A stretch of DNA of 64,000 bases from Geminicoccus harenae (GTDB lineage Bacteria > Pseudomonadota > Alphaproteobacteria > Geminicoccales > Geminicoccaceae), in the NCBI RefSeq assembly GCF_019800005.1, contig NZ_JABGCL010000008.1:1-64000 (forward strand), read 5' to 3'. Below the pieces are notes generated by a model. It did no database searches and was not told the DNA's origin. It saw nothing but the letters and a program-made list of their open reading frames with translations. Position 1 is the stretch's first letter, and every line of letters begins with the position of its first letter. Positions 52,827 through 62,840 of the stretch are shown here, piece by piece. The translations under genes and the position numbers were made by a program.

Positions 52827-53387
52827 ATGTTCATCCAGACCGAGCAGACGCCCAATCCGGCGACCTTGAAGTTCCTCCCCGGCCGCACCATCGTCGAGCA
52901 GGGGCAGGTCGAAGTCCTCGACGCCGACGAGGCGGAGCAGGTCTCCCCGCTGGCGCGCCGGCTGTTTGCGGTGGACGGGGTGCGCTCGGTGTTCATCACC
53001 CGGGATTTCGTGGCCGTCACCAAGCAGGCCGCGGCCGACTGGTATGTGCTGAAGCCGGCCGTGCTCGGCGCCATGGTCGAGCACTTCATGTCCGGCGAGC
53101 CGGCGGTGGTCCAGGCCGAGGCGGAGGCGTCGCACGCTGGCCATGCGCCCGAGGACGACGAGACCGTGACCAAGATCAAGGAGCTCCTGGACACGCGTGT
53201 CCGCCCGGCCGTGGCCAATGACGGCGGCGACATCGTCTTCCACGGCTTCGAGCGCGGCGTGGTCTACCTGCACATGAAGGGTGCCTGTGCCGGCTGCCCG
53301 TCCTCGGTGGTCACGCTGAAGAACGGCATTGAGAACCTCCTGCGTTACTACGTGCCGGATGTCGTCGAAGTCCGCGCGATCGACTGA
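52827..53387 (+). CDS. NifU-family Fe-S scaffold/carrier (NfuA-like)
   Basis: 186 residues from ATG 52827 after AAGGAG. The N-terminal Nfu domain has MFIQTEQTPNPATLKFLPGR and RLFAVDGVRSVFITRDF. The C-terminal NifU domain has LDTRVRPAVANDGGDIVFHG and the cluster-binding CAGC in MKGACAGCPSSVVTLKNGIE. Delivers 4Fe-4S clusters to targets, plausibly including the nearby radical-SAM enzyme MiaB. Confidence 0.93.
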   Translation: MFIQTEQTPNPATLKFLPGRTIVEQGQVEVLDADEAEQVSPLARRLFAVDGVRSVFITRDFVAVTKQAAADWYVLKPAVLGAMVEHFMSGEPAVVQAEAEASHAGHAPEDDETVTKIKELLDTRVRPAVANDGGDIVFHGFERGVVYLHMKGACAGCPSSVVTLKNGIENLLRYYVPDVVEVRAID

Positions 53388-53403
53388 GCCTCCGGCCGGT
53401 CCG

Positions 53404-54054
53404 GTGCGCGTCCTGGCGATCGGTGGGACCGGTCTGGTCGCGGCGGCCGCCTGCCTGGCAGACGCCGACGGCGTGACCGTGACCGGCCGGGCGACCCGGG
53501 CTGCTGCCGCCGAGGCCGACCTGCTGCCGACCCAGGTGCAGGCCTGCCTCCACCAGGCCGGCTGGCGCGTCGATGAGCTCGACCTGATCGCCTGCGGGGT
53601 CGGGCCTGGCGGATTCACCTCGATCCGGGTGGGCGTGGCGCTCGCCCGAGCACTGGCGCTCGCCACTCGTGTGCCGGTCATGGCCGTCTCGACCTTCGAG
53701 GCGCTGGCGGTCGCCGCCCGGGCCGGCGGCATCGCGGCGCCCTTGCGGATCGTGGTGCCCGGCGGCCGGGGCAACTGGCATGTGCAGGACGTCGATGCGG
53801 CCGGGCGCTTCGGCCCGATCTCGACGGATTCCTCCCCGCCCGGCCCCGCTGCCGGCTTCCAGCTCGTCGGCGAGGTGCCCGAAGCGGTGCAGCTCGTGGC
53901 CGGTGCCGAGGAGGTGGGCCTGGCGGCGGCCGGACGGCTGCTGGCCGGCGAGCAGGGAATGGCTGGCGAGATGCTGGTGCCGCTCTACCTGCGCGGTGCC
54001 GATGCCCGGGAAGGTGCCGGGCGGTCGCTGCTGGATCTGGCCGGAGCGGCCTGA
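53404..54054 (+). CDS. tsaB: tRNA threonylcarbamoyl adenosine complex subunit TsaB
   Basis: 216 residues from GTG 53404, chosen because the family begins M-R-x-L-A-I-D; an ATG at 53359 would overlap the NifU gene by 29 bases and add a Ser/Pro-rich tail. ASKHA fold with GVGPGGFTSIRVGVALARAL. TsaB supports TsaD in making the t6A37 base of ANN-decoding tRNAs. The TGA shares its A with the next ATG. Confidence 0.88.
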   Translation: MRVLAIGGTGLVAAAACLADADGVTVTGRATRAAAAEADLLPTQVQACLHQAGWRVDELDLIACGVGPGGFTSIRVGVALARALALATRVPVMAVSTFEALAVAARAGGIAAPLRIVVPGGRGNWHVQDVDAAGRFGPISTDSSPPGPAAGFQLVGEVPEAVQLVAGAEEVGLAAAGRLLAGEQGMAGEMLVPLYLRGADAREGAGRSLLDLAGAA

Positions 54055-54587
54055 TGGCGTTGATCGCCCTGCCCCGGCCCGGCCAGATCGCCGTCAAGAA
54101 TATCGGGCCCTTCGACCTCGGGCGGCTGGCACGGCTTCATCGCGGCTGCTTCGACGACGGCTGGTCGAGATCGGACATCGCCCATCTCTTGTCCCTGCCG
54201 GGCAGCTTCGGCCTGATCGCGCGCTGCTTCGACCGCGGCTTCTCCGCGATCGACGGGCTGCGCGGGGTCGGGTTCGCCATCTGTCGGGTGGTGCGCGACG
54301 AGAGCGAACTATTGTCGATCGGCGTCTTGCAACCTTGGCGCAAGCGGGGCGTCGCCGGAATGTTACTGGAAACCGCGATGTTCCGGGCGCATGAAGCCGG
54401 CGCGGAAGCGATGTTCCTGGAGGTCGCCGTCGACAATGTCACGGCGCAGAGCCTGTATGAAAGATACTGTTTCGAGCGGGTCGGCACGCGGACCGACTAT
54501 TACCACCGACCGGACGGCCGCAAGACCAGCGCCTATACGATGAAGGCCTCCCTCGGGAGCCTCAGGTCGCGGGCCCGCCTGGGCTAG
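54054..54587 (+). CDS. rimI: GNAT acetyltransferase, RimI type
   Basis: 177 residues coupled to tsaB. FDLGRLARLHRGCFDDGWSR opening, coenzyme A loop LQPWRKRGVAGMLLETAMFR and LEVAVDNVTAQSLYERYCFE. RimI acetylates the N-terminal alanine of ribosomal protein S18; tsaB-rimI linkage is common. Substrate beyond that is not proven. Confidence 0.88.
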   Translation: MALIALPRPGQIAVKNIGPFDLGRLARLHRGCFDDGWSRSDIAHLLSLPGSFGLIARCFDRGFSAIDGLRGVGFAICRVVRDESELLSIGVLQPWRKRGVAGMLLETAMFRAHEAGAEAMFLEVAVDNVTAQSLYERYCFERVGTRTDYYHRPDGRKTSAYTMKASLGSLRSRARLG

Positions 54588-54823
54588 TCCTTCCCCCGGC
54601 GCACGACAAGCTCGAAAATCCCCTTGTCCACAGCTTCGTGAGCAATGACCTCGTGTCCATGGTCGACCAGGGAAACGGGGACATTACTCAGCGGTTCACC
54701 CTCGCGCAGCCGAATGCGCAGCATGTCGCCGGGTCGCATCTTTTCGAGTGCCAGCTTTGCACGAACGAACGTGATCGGGCAGGTGTCGGCAGTGATGTCC
54801 AGGGTTGCTTCAGTTGACGGCAC
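54584..54823 (-). CDS. TusA-family sulfur-carrier protein
   Basis: 79 residues from GTG 54823 with AAAGG nine bases before; the longer in-frame start (55372) runs through the divergent mucR gene and is rejected. The CP-x-x-x-x-[AV]-[KR] motif is DTCPITFVRAKLALEKMRPG, the hallmark of TusA/SirA proteins carrying persulfide on Cys. Partner in tRNA 2-thiolation or sulfur relay. Tail-to-tail with rimI with a four-base overlap; shares a promoter gap with mucR. Confidence 0.88.
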   Translation of the reverse strand: MPSTEATLDITADTCPITFVRAKLALEKMRPGDMLRIRLREGEPLSNVPVSLVDHGHEVIAHEAVDKGIFELVVRRGKD

Positions 54824-54864
54824 TTCAACTAGCCTTTTCTGACACGATTTTTCTCGCTGACCCC

Positions 54865-54892
54865 TTGCGGGCGCGCGTTGAAGAAATATAGT
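54865..54892 (+). promoter_or_regulatory. mucR: Likely sigma-70 promoter of mucR
   Basis: TTGCGG (54865-54870), a 16-base spacer and TATAGT (54887-54892) in the AT-richer gap between divergent tusA and mucR. Transcription would start near 54899. The AT-rich steps around the -10 box would suit MucR autoregulation. Confidence 0.4.
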
Positions 54893-54937
54893 AGTGGCTC
54901 GTCTAATACCAAGTAGGCCGGGAGCCCATACGCTGAG

Positions 54938-55366
54938 ATGGCGGATCAGTTGACCCAGAACGAACTCCTGTCGTTGACGACGGAGATCGTCGCGGCACAC
55001 GTGTCGAACAACACGGTGTCGTCCACCGACCTGCCCGACCTCATCAGGCTCGTATATTCGTCTCTGTCGTCTCAGGGCGTCGAGATCAAGGAAGAGCCCC
55101 AGGAGAAGCTGACCCCGGCCGTGCCGGTGAAGAAGTCGGTCACGCCTGAGTACATCATCTGTCTGGAGGACGGGAAGAAGCTGAAGATGCTCAAGCGGCA
55201 TCTGAAGACCCGTTATAATATGTCTCCGGAAGACTATCGCAAGCGCTGGGGGTTGCCGGACGACTACCCGATGGTCGCGCCCGCCTATGCGGAGCAGCGC
55301 TCGTCGCTGGCGAAGAAGATCGGGCTCGGCACCAAGCCGCGTGCCCGCGGCCGCCGTTCGGCCTGA
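54938..55366 (+). CDS. mucR: MucR/Ros-family transcriptional regulator
   Basis: 142 residues. N-terminal oligomerisation region (MADQLTQNELLSLTTEIVAA) and C-terminal Ros/MucR DNA-binding fold (YIICLEDGKKLKMLKRHLKT, then NMSPEDYRKRWGLPDDYPMV, APAYAEQRSSLAKKIGLG). In Ros the zinc is held by C-x2-C and H-x3-H; here the second Cys is Asp (CLEDG) and the last His is missing (KTRYNM), so only two of four ligands remain. Such zinc-poor members occur elsewhere in the family. Binds AT-rich DNA as an H-NS-like silencer of acquired or virulence-type genes. Confidence 0.92.
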   Translation: MADQLTQNELLSLTTEIVAAHVSNNTVSSTDLPDLIRLVYSSLSSQGVEIKEEPQEKLTPAVPVKKSVTPEYIICLEDGKKLKMLKRHLKTRYNMSPEDYRKRWGLPDDYPMVAPAYAEQRSSLAKKIGLGTKPRARGRRSA

Positions 55367-55379
55367 CCGCAACCGCCCG

Positions 55380-55413
55380 GCGGGAGGTGGGCCCTCCGGC
55401 CTGAGCCTCCCGC
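55380..55413 (+). terminator. Hairpin behind mucR
   Basis: Eight-base arms GCGGGAGG / CCTCCCGC with an 18-base loop that can itself fold, 13 bases after the mucR stop. There is no T-run, so termination is uncertain. Confidence 0.3.
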
Positions 55414-55554
55414 ACCGGTGCCGCGGACAGCAGCGCCAGCCTCCAGTATCGGCGCCCCCGGCACCGACGGCATGGCTGCGCAGCGAAGCGTAACTTGACG
55501 CGTCGAGCCGCGCTGGGAATAACTCGGCGCGGTAAAACCATTTCTGGTTGGCGG

Positions 55555-56915
<1,361 letters not shown>

Positions 56916-56919
<4 letters not shown>

Positions 56920-57974
56920 AGCCGCTCCTGCCGATGGCGGAACTCGACCACGCGGATCGCCGGGTCGTCCTGCCGGACAACCGGCTTTGCGCCACCGTGT
57001 TCGGCCAGCACCACAGCCATCTGGCCCGGATGGAGCAGCTGCTCCCGGTCAACCTGGTGGCGCGTGGCAACGAGGTGATCGTCCATGGCGACGACCCGGA
57101 TGCCGTCAACGCCGCGGCGACCGTGCTGCAGGAACTCTATGTCCGGGCCCGCGGCGGCGAGCAGATCGGGCGCAACGAGGTGGATGCCACCGTACGCATG
57201 GTGACCGCGGGCGAACCCTCGCCGACCGACGGCTATCGCGGCCAGCAGGCGGCGGTGCGCACCGAGCGCAAGCTCGTGGTGCCGCGCACGCCCAACCAGG
57301 CGCGCTACCTGGAGGCTTTGCAGAAGAACGACCTGGTCCTGGGCCTGGGCCCGGCCGGCACCGGCAAGACCTATCTGGCGGTGGCCGCCGCGGTCGCCGC
57401 GATGAAGGCCCGGACGGTGGAGCGGCTGATCCTGTCGCGCCCGGCGGTCGAGGCCGGCGAGCGGCTGGGCTTCCTGCCCGGCGACATGCGCGAGAAGGTC
57501 GATCCCTATCTGCGCCCGATCTACGACGCGCTGCACGACCTCCTGCCCGAGGGCCGGCTGGAGCGCGCGATCGAGACCGGGCAGATCGAGATCGCGCCCC
57601 TGGCCTTCATGCGCGGCCGCACCCTGCGCAACGCCGCGGTGATCCTGGACGAGGCGCAGAACGCCACGCCCATGCAGATGAAGATGTTCCTCACCCGGCT
57701 GGGCGAGAACTCGCGCATGGTGGTGACCGGCGATCCCAACCAGTCCGACCTGCCGCACGGCGTGACCTCGGGCCTGCAGGACGCGGTCGACCGGCTGAGC
57801 GGCATCGATGGCATCGCGGTCGTGCGCTTCGATGCGTCCGACATCGTGCGCCATCCTCTGGTGCAAAAGATCGTGCAGGCCTATGAGCCTCATGAACCGC
57901 CGTCCGCGACGTTCGAGGACGGCGTTGCGAGGACGCTCGGCCGCGGGCCGAGTAATCCGGCTAAGGAACAATGA
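56916..57974 (+). CDS. phoH: PhoH-family ATPase (PhoL type)
   Basis: 352 residues from TTG 56916 overlapping the miaB stop (TTGA), with AGGA nine bases upstream. An N-terminal KH-like RNA-binding segment is followed by the PhoH ATPase: [60 protein letters not shown] and [14 protein letters not shown]. Usual partner of YbeY in ribosome/RNA maturation; the ATPase may be an RNA helicase. Confidence 0.92.
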
Positions 57975-58480
57975 ACGACGACAGTAGTCACCCGATCGAG
58001 GTGGCGGTCGAGGCGGAAGCCTGGCAAACGGCCGTCACCGATCCGATCGGGCTGGTGCGGAGCACTGCCCAACTCGCCTTGGCGGAGGCGGCTCCGGCAC
58101 CGTTGCAGGACGCGCAGCTCTCGGTGGTGTTGACCGACGACCCGCGCATCCGCCGCCTGAACCACCAGTGGCGCGGCAAGGACAAGGCGACCGATGTCCT
58201 GTCCTTCCCGGCCTATGACCCGGACCTGCCTTTGCCGCCCGGCTGCCGGCTGGAGCTCGGCGACATCGTGATTGCGCTGGAGACCGTGCAGCGCGACGCG
58301 GCCCAGGCCGGCCTGCCGCTCGACCAGCATCTGCGCCACATGGTCGTCCACGGCGTCCTGCACCTCTTGGGCATGGACCACGAGACCGGCGAGGCCGATG
58401 CCCTGGCGATGGAGCGGCTGGAAGCGTGGATCCTGGCCCGGTTCGGCATCGGCGATCCCTATCTGGAGGCAGTCCGGTGA
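57971..58480 (+). CDS. ybeY: Endoribonuclease YbeY
   Basis: 169 residues, ATGA overlap with phoH. The zinc motif HMVVHGVLHLLGMDHETGEA (H-x3-H-x5-H) is intact, preceded by LSFPAYD and LGDIVIALETV. Processes the 3' end of 16S rRNA and takes part in ribosome quality control. Confidence 0.95.
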   Translation: MNDDSSHPIEVAVEAEAWQTAVTDPIGLVRSTAQLALAEAAPAPLQDAQLSVVLTDDPRIRRLNHQWRGKDKATDVLSFPAYDPDLPLPPGCRLELGDIVIALETVQRDAAQAGLPLDQHLRHMVVHGVLHLLGMDHETGEADALAMERLEAWILARFGIGDPYLEAVR

Positions 58481-59394
58481 GGCAACTGCAACGGCGGGCC
58501 GAGCAGAACCCGTCGCTGTTCAGCGATCTGGTGCGCCGGCTGCGCAGCTTCGCGGGTGCCGTCGATGCCTCGGATGGCAGTCTGCGCACCCGCATCGAGC
58601 ATCTGATCGAGGGCGACCTCGACGAGGAGGGCGACCAGAAGCTGGTGCCCGCGGTCCGCGAGCTGGTCCTGAACGCGCTGGCCTTCGGCGAGCTGCAGGT
58701 CGCCGACGTCATGGTGCAGCGCCCGGACATCAAGGCGGTCGCCAAGGACGCGTCGCTGGCCAAGGTGCTGGAGACCATGCAGATCGGCATGCACACGCGG
58801 CTGCCGGTCTATGGCACGGCACTCGACGACGTGATCGGCATGGTCCACGTCAAGGACCTGCTGCCCTTCATGCTCAAGCCCGAGGGCTTCGATCTCGCCG
58901 CGGTGACGCGCCGGGTGCTGGTGGTGCCGCCGTCCATGAAGGTGCTGGACCTCCTGCGCGAGATGCGGGACACGCGGGTCCACATGGCGGTGGTAGTGGA
59001 CGAGTTCGGCGGCACGGACGGCCTGGTCACCATGGAGGACCTGGTCGGCGAGATCATCGGCGAGATCCCCGACGAGCACGACCCGGCCACCGACGGGCAG
59101 ATCGTCCGCCAGCCGGACGGCACGGTGGATGCGGATGGCCGCGTCTACCTGGACGACCTCGAGCAGTTCCTGGACATCGAGCTGGTGGACGAGGAGATGC
59201 GCGAGGAGGTCGACACGCTGAGCGGCCTGGTCTCGTCCCTGGTCGACCGGATCCCGGCGACCGGCGAGAAGATCCCGCATCCGGCGGGCTTTCTGTTCGA
59301 GATCCTGGACGCGTCGAGCCGCCGGATCGAGCGTGTGAAGATCCACGACCAACGTGCTGCCCGTACAGGCGAATTCGAGGTGATGGGTGACTGA
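58477..59394 (+). CDS. corC: CorC/HlyC-type protein with CBS pair
   Basis: 305 residues from GTG 58477, GTGA overlap with ybeY. Two CBS domains (IGMHTRLPVYGTALDDVIGM with VHVKDLL, and RVHMAVVVDEFGGTDGLVTM followed by EDLVGEIIGEIPDEHD) and a C-terminal CorC/HlyC domain. No transmembrane DUF21 region, so the soluble CorC type, linked to Mg/Co homeostasis. Confidence 0.92.
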   Translation: MRQLQRRAEQNPSLFSDLVRRLRSFAGAVDASDGSLRTRIEHLIEGDLDEEGDQKLVPAVRELVLNALAFGELQVADVMVQRPDIKAVAKDASLAKVLETMQIGMHTRLPVYGTALDDVIGMVHVKDLLPFMLKPEGFDLAAVTRRVLVVPPSMKVLDLLREMRDTRVHMAVVVDEFGGTDGLVTMEDLVGEIIGEIPDEHDPATDGQIVRQPDGTVDADGRVYLDDLEQFLDIELVDEEMREEVDTLSGLVSSLVDRIPATGEKIPHPAGFLFEILDASSRRIERVKIHDQRAARTGEFEVMGD

Positions 59395-60949
59395 CCCGGC
59401 TCCCGGGAACCGGATCGAGGCCATCCTTCTCCGCCATCCCCTGCTCGCCTGCCTCCTGGCAGGTGCTGCGGCCGCCCTGGCCCTGCCGCCCTGGCACGTC
59501 CTGCCGGGTCTGCTCGGCTTCGGCGTGCTGGTGCTGGCGATCGCCCGGGCCCCGGGCGTGATGCGGGCCGGGCTCGCAGGGCTGGCGTTCGGGCTGGGGT
59601 TCCATCTGGTCGGCCTCTACTGGGTCGCGATCGCCTTTTCCGCCGAGGCGGCCGGCGTGGCGGTCCTGGCCCTGCCCGCCACCTTCCTGCTCTGCCTGGC
59701 ATGCGCCCTGTTCGTCGCCGCCTACGGGATGATCCTGCGCCTCCTGCGCATCCGCCGGCCGCTGGCGGTGGTGCTCGGCTTGGCGGCATTGTGGGGCTTC
59801 GGGGAATGGCTGCGCGGCACCCTGTTCGGCTTTCCCTGGAACCCGATCGCCCTGGTTTGGTCGGTCAGCGAGGCCAGCCTGCAGATCGTGGCGCTTACCG
59901 GCTCGCCCGCCTTATCGGTCGTGACGGTCGCCGCTGCCGGCATTGCCGCCCTGGTCGTTACCGGGCCTGGGCTGCAGGCACGGCTGGCGGGGCTGGCCGT
60001 GCCGCTGCTGCTCACCGGGATTGTGCTGGGCCATGGCGCCTGGCGCCTGTCCCAGCCGCTGCCGCCGCCCACAGAGCTGGAGCTGCGGGTCGTCCAGGGG
60101 AACATCCCGCAGGACCGCAAATGGGACCCGCAGCGGCTGCGCGAGAACTTCCTGACCCATATCGAGCTGGCCGAGGAGCCGGCCCCGGTCCAGCCGCGGC
60201 TGATCATCTGGCCGGAGAGTGCGGTGCCGTTCTCGCTGGAGCGGGACGAGGTGGCGCGTACCTATCTGGCGCAGATCGCGCAGAAGGCCGGCGGGTTCGT
60301 GGTCACCGGCGCCAACCACTATGCCGAGGACGCCGACGGCCAGCCCTTTGCCAACAACAGCATCTACGTGATCGACCCGGAGGCCGCGGTCGCCGCGCGC
60401 TACGACAAGGTCGATCTGGTCCCGTTCGGCGAGTACCTGCCGCTGCGCGGGCTCCTGGGGGCGATCGGGCTGGAGGCGGTGGCGGCCCGGGGCGAGTTCC
60501 GGCCAGGCTCCGGCCGGACCACGCAGGAGCTGCCGGGCATCCCTCCTTATAGCCCGCTGATCTGCTACGAGGTGGCCTATCCTTCCGCCGCCACCGACGG
60601 CAGCGGCCGCGCGCAGTGGCTCCTCAACGTGACCAATGACGCGTGGTTCGGCAGGAGTGCCGGCCCCTGGCAGCATCTGGCCCTGGCGCGGATGCGCAGC
60701 GTGGAGGAAGGACTGCCGCTGGTGCGCGCCGCGAACACCGGCGTGTCGGTGGTGACCGACGCCTATGGCCGGATCCTGGCCGAGCTCGGCCTGGGCGAGC
60801 GAGGTGTCATCGACGGGAAGCTGCCCGCTTCCCTGCCGGAGCGGCCGATCGGCGGCCGACTAGGTTCACTTTGGGGTTGGATAGCAATCGGCCTATTCGC
60901 CATGGCTTGCCTGTTCGTTGAGTTTCGTTCACAACAGGACACTGATTGA
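59387..60949 (+). CDS. lnt: Apolipoprotein N-acyltransferase Lnt
   Basis: 520 residues from GTG 59387, eight-base overlap with corC. About six to seven N-terminal membrane helices, then a nitrilase-fold periplasmic domain with the Glu-Lys-Cys triad in IIWPESAVPF, KVDLVPFGEYLPLR and LICYEVAYPS. Acylates the N-terminal Cys of lipoproteins such as the two at 31-32 kb. A conserved NVTNDAWFGRSAGPWQHL follows the Cys. Confidence 0.95.
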   Translation: MTDPAPGNRIEAILLRHPLLACLLAGAAAALALPPWHVLPGLLGFGVLVLAIARAPGVMRAGLAGLAFGLGFHLVGLYWVAIAFSAEAAGVAVLALPATFLLCLACALFVAAYGMILRLLRIRRPLAVVLGLAALWGFGEWLRGTLFGFPWNPIALVWSVSEASLQIVALTGSPALSVVTVAAAGIAALVVTGPGLQARLAGLAVPLLLTGIVLGHGAWRLSQPLPPPTELELRVVQGNIPQDRKWDPQRLRENFLTHIELAEEPAPVQPRLIIWPESAVPFSLERDEVARTYLAQIAQKAGGFVVTGANHYAEDADGQPFANNSIYVIDPEAAVAARYDKVDLVPFGEYLPLRGLLGAIGLEAVAARGEFRPGSGRTTQELPGIPPYSPLICYEVAYPSAATDGSGRAQWLLNVTNDAWFGRSAGPWQHLALARMRSVEEGLPLVRAANTGVSVVTDAYGRILAELGLGERGVIDGKLPASLPERPIGGRLGSLWGWIAIGLFAMACLFVEFRSQQDTD

Positions 60950-60967
60950 GCGAACAGGCTCGCCACA

Positions 60968-61492
60968 ATGACGATCGAGCATCCGGACCCGGTTGATGTC
61001 CATGTCGGCAAGCGTCTGAAGCTTCGCCGCACGCTCGTAGGGATGAGCCAAGAACGGCTGGGTGAACTGCTGGGCGTAACGTTTCAGCAGATACAGAAGT
61101 ACGAGCGCGGCGCCAACCGTATGGGCAGCTCTCGCCTGTTCGCGATTAGCCGAATTCTCGACACGCCGGTGGCCTGGTTCTTCGACGAGATGGACGAGGC
61201 CCCGCAACACGGGCTGGCCGAGGACCGGGGCGGCCGGTTCGATTTCTCCGGCGCGCCGCGCACTGCTCCCACCCCGTCGCTCAAGGTCTCCGGCGCGGCG
61301 GTGGAGAACCGGGAAACACTGGAACTGGTGCGCGCGTTCCATCGCATCGACGATCCCACGATCCGCCGCCGCCTGGCCGAGCTGGCCAAGGCGCTGGCCG
61401 GCCTGTCCCCTGCCCGCCCGCCGGCGGATCGGGCGTATTCCCCGGGCAACGCGGCCGATTGGTCGCTGTCCCGCTCGCACCGGTCTTCTTGA
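60968..61492 (+). CDS. XRE-family helix-turn-helix regulator
   Basis: 174 residues. HTH_3 domain in residues 10-70: VHVGKRLKLRRTLVGMSQER, LGELLGVTFQQIQKYERGAN and RMGSSRLFAISRILDTPVAW. The rest is a helical tail with a basic end. Located between lnt and metK, a placement typical of Alphaproteobacteria, so it may control metK or SAM supply, which is untested. Confidence 0.88.
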   Translation: MTIEHPDPVDVHVGKRLKLRRTLVGMSQERLGELLGVTFQQIQKYERGANRMGSSRLFAISRILDTPVAWFFDEMDEAPQHGLAEDRGGRFDFSGAPRTAPTPSLKVSGAAVENRETLELVRAFHRIDDPTIRRRLAELAKALAGLSPARPPADRAYSPGNAADWSLSRSHRSS

Positions 61493-61541
61493 CCGGCACG
61501 TCCCTGCCGTTCAGAAGCATCCACGGTCACCATGGCGCATT

Positions 61542-61579
61542 CGGCCTGACCAGTAGCTGGCGGCCTGACCAATAGCTAG
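61542..61579 (+). repeat. Two tandem 19-base repeats in the metK leader
   Basis: CGGCCTGACCAGTAGCTGG (61542-61560) is followed directly by CGGCCTGACCAATAGCTAG (61561-61579), two mismatches. The spacing of about two helical turns suits a dimer or tetramer of a regulator bound side by side. No SAM-II or SAM/SAH riboswitch consensus is visible around it. Confidence 0.6.
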
Positions 61580-61601
61580 CAAGCGTCGGAACCTGACGGG
61601 T

Positions 61602-61618
61602 CCGTGCCTGTGGCACGG
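61602..61618 (+). promoter_or_regulatory. metK: Perfect hairpin in the metK leader
   Basis: Seven-base arms CCGTGCC / GGCACGG with TGT loop, 44 bases before the metK ATG and just downstream of the tandem repeats. It could be part of a leader RNA structure or a weak attenuator; no T-run follows. Confidence 0.4.
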
Positions 61619-61662
61619 CCTGCGTCTGGGTGACCCCCGTGGTTTCGGAGAGTGGGCGATCA

Positions 61663-62838
61663 ATGGCCTCGAACGACTTCCTTTTCACCAGCGAATCGGT
61701 GTCCGAGGGACATCCGGACAAGGTTTGCGACCGGATCTCGGACGAGGTCGTCGATCTCTACCTAGCGGAGTACCCTTACGCGCGCGTCGCATGTGAGACG
61801 CTCGCCACCACCAACCGCGTGGTGATCGCCGGCGAGGTCCGCCCCGGTGCCGACAGCCGGATCGACAGCGAGGTGATCAAGGAGACCGCGCGCAAGGCGA
61901 TCCGGGCGATCGGCTACGAGCAGGACGGCTTCCACTGGCGAAACTGCCAGATCGACGTGCTGCTCCACGAGCAGTCGGCCGACATCGCCCAGGGCGTGGA
62001 CGCGGGCGAGAGCAAGGACGAGGGTGCCGGCGACCAAGGCATCATGTTCGGCTTCGCGGTCGACGAGACCCCGGAGCTGATGCCGGCCCCGATCTACTAC
62101 GCCCACGAGATCCTGCGCCGCATGGCCGCCGACCGCCATTCCGGCAAGGTGAAGGGCTTTCAGCCTGACGCGAAGAGCCAGGTCACTCTGCGCTATGTCG
62201 ACGGCAAGCCGGTGGCGGCCACCTCCGTCGTGGTCTCCACCCAGCATGACGCGGGCCTGAGCACGGCCGAGGTGCGCGAGCTGGTGCGGCCCTATGTGCG
62301 CTCGGTGCTGCCCGAGGGCTGGTTCCCGCCGGAAAGCGAGTTCTACGTCAATCCGACCGGCAACTTCGTGATCGGCGGGCCGGACGGCGACGCCGGCCTC
62401 ACCGGCCGCAAGATCATCGTCGACACCTATGGCGGCGCCGCCCCCCATGGCGGCGGCGCGTTCTCGGGCAAGGACCCGACCAAGGTCGACCGCTCGGCGG
62501 CCTATGCCGCGCGCTACCTCGCCAAGAACGTGGTGGCCGCAGGCCTGGCGCGCAAATGCGTGATCCAGCTCTCCTACGCGATCGGCGTGTCCAAGCCGCT
62601 CTCGATCTATGTCGACACGTTCGGCACCGGCGAGGTCGACGAGAGCCGCCTCGCCAGCGTGCTGAACGAGGTCATGAACCTGAGCCCGCGCGGCATCCGC
62701 GAGCATCTGCGCCTGAACCGGCCGATCTATGCCCGCACCGCCGCCTATGGCCATTTCGGCCATGCGGCCGAGGCCGATGGCGGCTTCTCCTGGGAAGCCC
62801 GCAACCTGGTCGACGAGCTGAAGCGGGCGTTCAACTGA
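61663..62838 (+). CDS. metK: S-adenosylmethionine synthetase
   Basis: 391 residues from ATG 61663 ([20 protein letters not shown]); an ATG at 61630 adds an unrelated leader. Makes SAM from methionine and ATP; the product feeds MiaB, TrmB and others here. Signatures are [30 protein letters not shown] (the GxGDQG motif) and [20 protein letters not shown]. Confidence 0.96.
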   Translation: MASNDFLFTSESVSEGHPDKVCDRISDEVVDLYLAEYPYARVACETLATTNRVVIAGEVRPGADSRIDSEVIKETARKAIRAIGYEQDGFHWRNCQIDVLLHEQSADIAQGVDAGESKDEGAGDQGIMFGFAVDETPELMPAPIYYAHEILRRMAADRHSGKVKGFQPDAKSQVTLRYVDGKPVAATSVVVSTQHDAGLSTAEVRELVRPYVRSVLPEGWFPPESEFYVNPTGNFVIGGPDGDAGLTGRKIIVDTYGGAAPHGGGAFSGKDPTKVDRSAAYAARYLAKNVVAAGLARKCVIQLSYAIGVSKPLSIYVDTFGTGEVDESRLASVLNEVMNLSPRGIREHLRLNRPIYARTAAYGHFGHAAEADGGFSWEARNLVDELKRAFN

Positions 62839-62840
62839 GC

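Noticed and set aside
61493..61662. SAM-II or SAM/SAH riboswitch upstream of metK
   Set aside because: The conserved core sequences of those classes are not present; only repeats and one hairpin are seen.
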